Shown here piece after piece: positions 1-5,250 of a stretch of 6,049 nt of DNA. Made by a program: the position numbers and the translations under genes. The stretch's first letter is position 1; the number at the start of each line of letters is the position of its first letter. Origin of the DNA: CBFGTA01 sp965651595 (GTDB lineage: Bacteria > Actinomycetota > Actinomycetes > S36-B12 > UBA10799); NCBI GenBank assembly GCA_965651595.1, contig CBFGTA010000120.1:1-6049 (forward strand), written 5' to 3'. The notes below the pieces were generated by a model. That model saw nothing but the letters and a program-made list of their open reading frames with translations, was not told where the DNA came from and made no database searches.

Positions 1-2
1 CA

Positions 3-242
3 GCACCAGTCGGCTCGATCGCGGAAATGGTCCAGGATGGTTCCAACGGAATCTTGGTGAACAGTGGCAATGCTGACGACTGGGTGGGATGCGTCCGCGG
101 ATTGCTGACTGATGGCGATCAACTAGCTGCCATGTCGGCGTGTGCTCAGGCCACATACTCGGAGCGGTACAGCTTCCTCGAGTTTCGCAGAAACTGGCGC
201 AACCTGCTTGCCCGTGTCAACGAATCCTGTTCAGACACATAG
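3..242 (+). CDS. GT4-type glycosyltransferase, C-terminal end (5' partial)
   Basis: This is the carboxyl end (79 residues) of a retaining glycosyltransferase of the GT4 / 'group 1' type, cytosolic or membrane-associated, which moves a sugar from an activated nucleotide donor to a growing glycan. The reading frame is open from base 3 to the TAG at 240-242, and the start lies outside the window. The visible segment begins APVGSIAEMVQDGSNGILV, which matches the loop in the second Rossmann domain of GT4 enzymes (G-x-I-x-E-x-V-x-D-G-x-N-G-x-L-V) that lies against the donor. It is followed by the usual terminal helices (GNADDW, then an aromatic RYSFLEF stretch). An internal ATG at 27 is in frame but cuts through the motif, so it is not the start. 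The family call is firm. Donor and acceptor sugars are unknown. It faces the minus-strand gene ending at 557, so the two converge. Confidence 0.85.
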   Translation, partial: APVGSIAEMVQDGSNGILVNSGNADDWVGCVRGLLTDGDQLAAMSACAQATYSERYSFLEFRRNWRNLLARVNESCSDT

Positions 243-556
243 GAATCCCTGGTTGCTGGTAGCACCAACGATGATGTCCAACATCACTGCCCAAGAGGCC
301 AGTTCTAGAAAAACGTGTGGGTGTATCAGCTGCACGTTGCCATGCATGGATGGGCATGAAGCCACAAGAACGTTGCCGGTTGTTGCTCGTCGCGGGCAGA
401 GTATACCCCAATTCGCGGTTCAGCTCATGACGGCCGGTTTGACGGCCAGTTCCTGTAGCAAGCCGAGGAACCAAGCGTAGATCCGAAGTTCCGAAACACT
501 GGAATCCCGTGCTTCAAGCCATTCTTACGGCGGCTGCACTACGTTGTGAAATCCCA
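243..556. other. Convergent intergenic region without a recognisable gene
   Basis: Roughly 310 bases lie between the stop of the plus-strand glycosyltransferase and the stop of the minus-strand one. Short open frames cross it on both strands, but their translations show no motif, no plausible ribosome site and no family resemblance. Structures seen: a perfect 10-base palindrome CCATGCATGG at 340-349; a direct repeat TGACGGCC at 428-435 and 440-447; and a small hairpin GGCCG / CGGCC (432-436 with 443-447, six-base loop). The hairpin could help stop transcription from either side but has no T-tract. The stretch looks less GC-biased than the neighbouring genes, which would fit a decayed or inserted segment, though no parent gene is recognisable. 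Confidence 0.5.
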
Positions 557-1645
557 CTAACGCACTGTTCGCCCCCGATGAGTGTGCCCCAGGGCCGCGA
601 CAGTCCGCACGAATTCGATGCGCTTCTGTTCCTTGACACGAACGTCGAGATGGCGAACGAGTTCTAGGTCTATTCGCTCTCCACGCCAGCGGTTAACGAA
701 GTGTCGGATTTCTTCCCGAGCCGTCGCGATATCGAATTCGTAGGCAGGAAGTTCGAGGATGAAGTCTGCACCGTTGAGGAAGTCCGTGTCGTGGTAGCTC
801 ATGATCGTTGGTAGTCCTGCCGCCATGTAGGACCTCACCTTGAGAGTGCAGGCTTCTCCCATCCCGTTGCGATGTGCTCCGAGGGAACCGATACCAATGT
901 CTGACGACTGCAGGACTTGCCGACACCCATCGGGATCCAGCTTACCGAGGAATTCAACGTTCGGAGGTGCGCCAACCCAGTTGTCCAAGCCGACGACCCG
1001 GAAACTCCAGTCCGGTGAGACTGTCGCGAGTCGAACCAGGCGGTCGATGCCCTGCCAGGGAGCGTCGTTTGATACCAGCATCGCGAGTACTGGCCTGGAG
1101 TCCTGGAATTCATTGCGGTACGGGCGAGCGGCGGAGGTTGGAATTTCAATGCTATTGCCAACTACGCACACCGGACGATCCTGCGGTAGTTGTCTAGCGA
1201 GTTCGTTGGTGACCGCAACGAACGCATCGGACCTATGCAACATTGCGGATCGGCCAAGTCTGCCCACCAGTCCTGGGGCCAATCCCTGGTGCCGTGCCGT
1301 AGCAGGCAAGTCTGCGTTGACTTCAAGTACAAGGGGAACGGTTCGGCGCACACCGAGGCTAGCTAGATTTGGCATCGGCTCCCGGTGGTAGATGACGTCA
1401 GGGCCGAGCTTGCTGGCACTCCGAAAGGCATGGATTTTTGCGCGCTGAGAACTGCCGCTCCCACGAGGTACGACGGTGGTCTGTGGCAGCGTCCTTGTCC
1501 AGAATTCCTGGTAACGGGAGGGGGCTACGATGACGAGACGCGCATCGATGTCCAGGTCTTGCCAGGATCGGACCTGCATCACGATCTTCTGACTTACGCC
1601 GTCCTGGGGGCCACCTTCGTGAAATACGACGTAAGCGATACGCAT
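557..1645 (-). CDS. GT4-type glycosyltransferase
   Basis: A 362-residue glycosyltransferase with the two-Rossmann-fold layout of GT4 enzymes. The protein opens with a beta-strand and loop, MRIAYVVFHEGG, typical of the acceptor domain. It continues with DVIYHR (83-88), HRSDAFVAVTNEL (137-149, the strand before the interdomain hinge) and NSIE (164-167). The donor domain has PWQGIDRLV (196-204), a FLGKL strand (232-236) and the donor-site segment around 262-280 ending YMAAGLPTI. In that segment the first glutamate of the family's E-x7-E motif is present (E264), but the second is serine (S272). I chose the ATG at 1645 because the protein then starts directly on the first beta-strand; an upstream in-frame ATG at 1723 adds 26 basic, low-complexity residues. 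GGAAG sits almost against the chosen ATG, so the ribosome site is not textbook. It lies 168 bases downstream of the polymerase gene on the same strand and may be co-transcribed. Substrate unknown. Confidence 0.85.
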   Translation of the reverse strand: MRIAYVVFHEGGPQDGVSQKIVMQVRSWQDLDIDARLVIVAPSRYQEFWTRTLPQTTVVPRGSGSSQRAKIHAFRSASKLGPDVIYHREPMPNLASLGVRRTVPLVLEVNADLPATARHQGLAPGLVGRLGRSAMLHRSDAFVAVTNELARQLPQDRPVCVVGNSIEIPTSAARPYRNEFQDSRPVLAMLVSNDAPWQGIDRLVRLATVSPDWSFRVVGLDNWVGAPPNVEFLGKLDPDGCRQVLQSSDIGIGSLGAHRNGMGEACTLKVRSYMAAGLPTIMSYHDTDFLNGADFILELPAYEFDIATAREEIRHFVNRWRGERIDLELVRHLDVRVKEQKRIEFVRTVAALGHTHRGRTVR

Positions 1646-1694
1646 CTTCCAGATTGTAGTCCGATTTTCCTCTTCCCTGTGGCGTGGCCGAAGT

Positions 1695-1709
1695 GGCCGG
1701 GCTCCGGCC
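1695..1709 (-). other. GC hairpin between polymerase and glycosyltransferase genes
   Basis: A perfect six-base-pair stem, GGCCGG / CCGGCC, with a three-base loop lies in the 168-base gap between the polymerase stop (1814) and the downstream glycosyltransferase start (1645). No T-run follows on either strand, so it is a weak candidate for attenuation, mRNA stabilisation or partial termination rather than a proven terminator. Nothing else recognisable is present in this gap. Confidence 0.25.
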
Positions 1710-1813
1710 TTGGCGGAGTACACCGGATACCGGGCAGTCCGGCTGGATTGCTGGCCGAAGCAGACAATCCGATTCGGTTGGTCTGGGCCGTCATCGCGTG
1801 CATTTCCGTCAAC

Positions 1814-3193
1814 TCAAAGCCTAGACGAGGCGACGTGTTCGGCGGTCGGGCGATCGTGGATGGGTGGGACGGCACGACTGGACACGTTCGATGTCTCGCT
1901 CGGTGGCTGGCCGACAGAAATGGCAAAACCTGCGCCGATCAGAGCCCATACCAAGCTTCCCGCGTAAGGGGCTTCCAATACGACGTTGGTGAATGCGGTG
2001 ATCAGGCCACCGATGAGGGCGCCCAGCGCTGCGGGGGCCCAAGGATGACAGTTTCTAGCCGAAAACGTTCTCCACACTACCCATGTAAGCACGGAGATCA
2101 GGAGAACGAATCCGACGATGCCAGCGTAGAAGTAGTGAGCCAGGTAGCTATTGTGGAGACCTGACATCGGGTCGTAGTCTCCGACTTGGTCTCCCGTGAC
2201 CGAGATTTCGATTGGTCGGCCCGCCCCCAACCCAAAAAACAGGTTCTCCTGCGTCGTGGTTTCCCACGCCCATTCCCACTGGATGAGCCGGTTATCAGTG
2301 TTGGCGCGGGCCTCCGAATCGGGGGAGTCGAAAGTCGCCGTAACGCGGGCTTCGAGAAATCCCAGGCCCGGGATCGCCTGGCCTGGTGTTATACCGACGA
2401 GCGCAGCACCGGCGAACAATCCAACGGATAGCGACACGACTGCGAGCCCGACGCCGATCTTCCGCATTGCAAAACGCGACGCGTGGGCAGTCATCCAGGT
2501 GCAAATGGCGGCGGCTGCTAGAGCGAGTGCTGGTCCGCGCTGGCCACTGCCCGACAGGAATACTAGCGCTGCCACAAGTCCGAGGAACAGCGCAACTCGG
2601 TTCCTCTCCTGGACAGAACTGGCCACCCCTACTGCCAATACGGCACAGAGCATAATCGCAGTTGTTACCGCCTGACCCACGACGGTCACTCCTGGCAGAG
2701 ACCGCGACATGACAATTGCGACGACCGTCACGACGGCCACGGTTGATGCAACCCTGACTGGCAGGCGACTGATCTTCTCACCGAGCGCCACGATGTGGGC
2801 CGCAACGGCCACTGACAACCAGGGAAGGATGAAGAGGTACGAATACTTGACTGCTCCAACGTAGTCCGCGTCCCATCCCCGGTACACAGATACCGCCATG
2901 ACACCTGATAGCAGTGCCACAACCAGCGTATAGATTCGGAAAATCCGAATTCGTAAGGCAGCCCAAACCGCAGGGACCGAGAGCCCGAGGGCCAGAGCCA
3001 GGAGCAAGTCTGCAAGGTATACGTTTGGTGACCCTAGAAGGGGAATGTTGGTCAGCGTCCGTCCCATGATAGCGACCGGCAAGAGGTAACAGGCCAACGC
3101 GAGGCGGGCGGCCGATGTGACTCCGCGAACCATCGCAACGGCCAAGACCACAGTACAAGCCAAGAGAACTGCTGCGGTAACTATGGACGCCAC
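1814..3193 (-). CDS. O-antigen polymerase/ligase-like membrane protein (Wzy/WaaL type)
   Basis: A 459-residue polytopic membrane protein of the O-antigen ligase/polymerase superfamily (Wzy_C type), which joins or transfers lipid-linked glycan units on the outer face of the cytoplasmic membrane. About 12-13 hydrophobic segments are visible: ten or so before residue 268 and three at about 355-375, 384-405 and 410-427. They are separated by one large external loop (about 269-352), the family hallmark. Conserved features are Arg219 in SGSGQRG, Arg302 in NRLIQWEWAW, GLGAG (321-325) and HN (347-348) in SGLHNSYLAHYF, in the family's usual order. The start is GTG at 3193, the first possible start after an in-frame TAG, and it preserves the first membrane helix. 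The last 30 residues are hydrophilic and unconserved-looking. No ABC exporter or flippase is in view, so polymerase versus ligase cannot be decided. It is transcribed away from the methyltransferase gene and toward a glycosyltransferase gene. Confidence 0.85.
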   Translation of the reverse strand: MASIVTAAVLLACTVVLAVAMVRGVTSAARLALACYLLPVAIMGRTLTNIPLLGSPNVYLADLLLALALGLSVPAVWAALRIRIFRIYTLVVALLSGVMAVSVYRGWDADYVGAVKYSYLFILPWLSVAVAAHIVALGEKISRLPVRVASTVAVVTVVAIVMSRSLPGVTVVGQAVTTAIMLCAVLAVGVASSVQERNRVALFLGLVAALVFLSGSGQRGPALALAAAAICTWMTAHASRFAMRKIGVGLAVVSLSVGLFAGAALVGITPGQAIPGLGFLEARVTATFDSPDSEARANTDNRLIQWEWAWETTTQENLFFGLGAGRPIEISVTGDQVGDYDPMSGLHNSYLAHYFYAGIVGFVLLISVLTWVVWRTFSARNCHPWAPAALGALIGGLITAFTNVVLEAPYAGSLVWALIGAGFAISVGQPPSETSNVSSRAVPPIHDRPTAEHVASSRL

Positions 3194-3419
3194 TGCGTCA
3201 GTCTACTCAACGGACGCGTGAAACCAGCCTGGATCTGAAGTTCGGGTCGGCGTACTTCGGGCGTGGGACTTGATCATCAACCATGTCGCCTTCACGAGGC
3301 TCACAGCGAGATTGGTCAGGCAAGTGGCAAGGCGGAGTGGGCTCCGCGCGGTGGGAGTTGTTCGGAACTGCGCGTGACGGTAGATTGGCCATGTGCGTCG
3401 TCGAGTCGGACCAGCCACA
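3194..3419. promoter_or_regulatory. Divergent intergenic region with possible operator palindrome
   Basis: These bases separate two divergently transcribed genes, the polymerase (minus) and the methyltransferase (plus), so promoters for both should lie here. A perfect palindrome, TTGAT-C-ATCAA at 3270-3280, sits near the middle and could be a regulator site; this is inference from symmetry and position only. No convincing minus-strand promoter was found. A TAGACT box just before the GTG at 3193 lacks a good partner at the right spacing. An open frame on the minus strand across this region (3203-3574) overlaps the methyltransferase antisense and shows no family features, so I do not count it as a gene. 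Confidence 0.35.
3358..3386 (+). promoter_or_regulatory. Possible sigma-70-type promoter for the methyltransferase gene
   Basis: TTGTTC at 3358-3363 and TAGATT at 3381-3386 are separated by 17 bases, which fits a housekeeping-type promoter with a moderate -10 match and a weak -35 match. Transcription would begin near 3393. That would leave a short leader before the ATG at 3420 and argue against the upstream GTG at 3393 as start codon. This is a pattern call with no experimental support. Confidence 0.25.
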
Positions 3420-4351
3420 ATGCGCCAGCGGTCAGTGATCGGGGCAATACGAACCGCCGGACTAGTCGCGGTTGCCACTAGAGGCCGAGGGTTTTGGCGC
3501 ATGACACGGCAAATTGGTCGGCTCGTTGGGGCTGATCGTCGGCGGGTGACTGTCGAACTGGCTCCCGGAACCAAATTCAGCTTCGACCTGGATGACCCCT
3601 ACTGGAATCGCCTCGTCTCGCCTCGCTACCACTACGAACCGGAACTCGAACAACAGTTGCTCGTCTGGAGGAATCAGAGGTGGCTGTTTCTCGACTGCGG
3701 AGCCAACTACGGATACTGGAGCGTACTCGTATCGTCGTCCGAATTCGGAGGCCAGGACGCGGTGGCTGTCGAGGCGTCATCGACAAATTTTGAGAGGCTG
3801 GTGGTGAATCGCCGACTGAACGGAAATAGGTTTGTCGCGAAGCGGGCCGCAGTCGCCGCTACGGCGGGTGTAGTCCACTCGATCGAAATGCCCCAGAGTG
3901 GCGTGTCTCACTCGGCATTACGTGCTCGACCGAAGCGAAGTGAGTTTGATAGGGAGTCGGCACCCACAGTCCTAGGCGAAGATGTCGTGTCGTGTCAGTG
4001 TCGGTGGCGTCATTGGTTGAAACTCACATTCTGCCTCGACACGAGTTTGTTGTTGTCAAACTAGACGTCGAAGGTGCTGAAGCGGAGGTTATTGACTCGC
4101 TGTCGAGTTCCGAAGCCGCCCAAACACTTGTCATCTATGAGGACCATGGATCTGACGGGACTCACCAAGCGACAAGATCGGTGATGTCTCGTGGCGACTA
4201 TGACGTATACTTCCTGCGGCCGTCTCAACGGCCGATACACCTTGGGCGGGTAGGTGAACTAGACGGCCTCAAGGCGAGGCGCACGGTGGGCTACAACCTC
4301 CTAGCGGTACCGAAGGGCAAGGGCCCTTGGAAGTTCCCTGCTGAGGTCTAG
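3420..4351 (+). pseudogene. FkbM-family methyltransferase, frameshifted
   Basis: FkbM-type enzymes are SAM-dependent O-methyltransferases, often acting on sugars in glycan clusters. Here the coding region is in two frames. Frame one carries the SAM-binding motif FLDCGANYGYWSV (residues 90-102) and VAVEAS (115-120), but stops at 4062-4064. Frame two, entered near 3992, carries the family's signature VVVKLDVEGAEAEVI (about 209-223) and runs to the TAG at 4349-4351. The break coincides with a tandem TGTCG repeat. Taking out one five-base unit joins the frames as GEDVVSVSVASLVETH and gives one 308-residue protein, a normal family length. The ATG at 3420 was chosen because RGRGFWRMTRQIGRL reads as coding. 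GTG 3393 and ATG 3501 are alternatives, and the latter has a better Shine-Dalgarno (GAGGG, nine bases upstream). As it stands, the product would lose its C-terminal half. A second start (GTG 3992 or 3998) could yield a fragment without SAM binding. A real mutation, reversible slippage or an assembly error all remain possible. Confidence 0.8.
3983..4003 (+). repeat. TGTCG pentanucleotide tandem repeat at the frameshift
   Basis: TGTCG (3983-3987), TGTCG (3988-3992) and an imperfect TGTCA (3993-3997) are directly consecutive, and another TGTCG follows one base later (3999-4003). Because five is not a multiple of three, gain or loss of one unit shifts the reading frame. Loss of one unit is exactly what rejoins the two halves of the methyltransferase gene. 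Confidence 0.75.
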
Positions 4352-4392
4352 AGCCAAGGCAGCACTAGCCGCTTTTCACAATTAGATCCGCC

Positions 4393-4407
4393 GGCTCTGT
4401 CCGAGCC
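4393..4407 (+). terminator. Weak hairpin downstream of the methyltransferase gene
   Basis: GGCTC (4393-4397) pairs with GAGCC (4403-4407) across a five-base loop, about 40 bases after the methyltransferase stop codon. The position suits a terminator, but the stem is short and no T-run follows. The rest of 4352-4478, up to the proposed edge of the insertion sequence, shows nothing recognisable. Confidence 0.25.
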
Positions 4408-4540
4408 CTGGTCTGTTCATGATGTAGATGTAATGATCTGGCGTGCCTCTAACTTGGAGATACACGACGAGGCGGTTTTGTCAGCGGCAAGTGAACCCTG
4501 CACAGTTCTTGGCAACTAGTTATTGAGCCGTTCCGGTTGG

Positions 4541-5250
4541 CTATTTGTTTGATCTTTCGGCTACTGGGACGTGGCCGAGGTCTCGGTCTTTGAGTCGGTA
4601 GCTGTCGCCTTTGAGGGCGATGACCTCGGCGTAGTGTGCAAGGCGGTCGATCATGGCTGCTGCAATGACGTCGTCGACGAAGACTTCGCCCCAGCGCCCG
4701 AAAGGCTTGCTGGATGTCACGATCATCGAGGCTCGTTCGTATCGGCTTGAGACGAGTTGCGAGAACAGGTTCGCGCCTTCAGCTTCGAAGGGTGATGCAG
4801 CCGACTTCTTCGACGACGATGAGTGGGTATCGGCCCAGTCGAGTGAGTACATCTTGGGGCCTGCCGCTGTGGTCGGAATCGGCGAGACGGGTGACCCATT
4901 CGGTGGCGGTCGCGAACAGCACTCGGTGACCGGCTTGGCAGGCACGAATTGCCAGGCCGGTCACCAGATGGGTCTTGCTGGTGCCGGGCGGGCCGACGGA
5001 GATCGCTTTCTCTTTCGCGGTGACGAAGTCCAAGGTTCCCAACTGCAGGATGAGTTCTCGTTTCATGCCGGGGGCATGGTTGAAGTCGGACTCCTCCAGG
5101 CTCTCGCGTGACGGGAACCGGGGGCCCGAATGCGGCCTTCACTGCCGTGGGTTTCGCGGGCAGACATTTCGGGGATCTCAGCACTCTGGTGCCGAACGCG
5201 ATTTCGCTGTCGAGATCGCGCTCTTGCTTTGCTGATCCCCGGGCGGCCAT
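4541..5250 (-). pseudogene. istB: IS21 helper ATPase IstB, multiply disrupted
   Basis: IstB is the AAA+ ATPase that helps the IS21 transposase load onto target DNA. The gene is readable only by changing frame three times. It starts at ATG 5250 (MAARGSAKQERDLDSEIAF), then loses the segment that normally follows. Similarity resumes in another frame at EMSARETHGSEGRIRA (from about 5170), consistent with an internal deletion of roughly 30 codons. A further shift at a five-G run (5120-5124) leads into RFPSRESLEESDFNHAPG and the ATPase core. A third shift at 4790-4792 (one extra C on the coding strand) moves from EEVGCIT to FEAEGANLFSQL. The rest is intact to the TAG at 4541: SSRYERASMIVTS, KPFGRWGEVF, LKGDSYRLKDRDLG. 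Walker A reads GPPGTSKTH with serine (codon 4977-4979) for the glycine before Lys; Walker B reads VVEE where VVDE is usual; sensor-1 TSNKPF is TSSKPF. A functional protein is very unlikely. Confidence 0.85.

Noticed and set aside
142..480. A plus-strand open frame containing MDGHEATRTL, superficially like a response-regulator phosphorylation site.
   Set aside because: The resemblance is limited to a few residues, no receiver-domain strands surround it, and the first part overlaps the glycosyltransferase gene in another frame.
840..1391. A 183-codon plus-strand open frame.
   Set aside because: It is entirely antisense to the minus-strand glycosyltransferase and has low-complexity Ser/Arg/Pro-rich translation without motifs.
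1385..2164. A 259-codon open frame on the plus strand.
   Set aside because: It lies antisense across the end of the polymerase gene, the gap, and the start of the glycosyltransferase gene; both of those have strong family motifs. Its translation has no recognisable domain, and long antisense frames are common in GC-rich DNA.
2196..2675. A 159-codon plus-strand open frame.
   Set aside because: It is antisense to the central part of the polymerase/ligase gene; its composition mirrors the hydrophobic gene read backwards.
3203..3574. A 123-codon minus-strand open frame upstream of the polymerase gene.
   Set aside because: It overlaps the methyltransferase start antisense, is Arg/Thr/Pro-rich without motifs, and no start signal supports it.
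3981..3998. Programmed ribosomal frameshifting at the methyltransferase break.
   Set aside because: No slippery heptamer of the X-XXY-YYZ kind is present and no strong downstream structure was seen; the five-base repeat explains the shift more simply.
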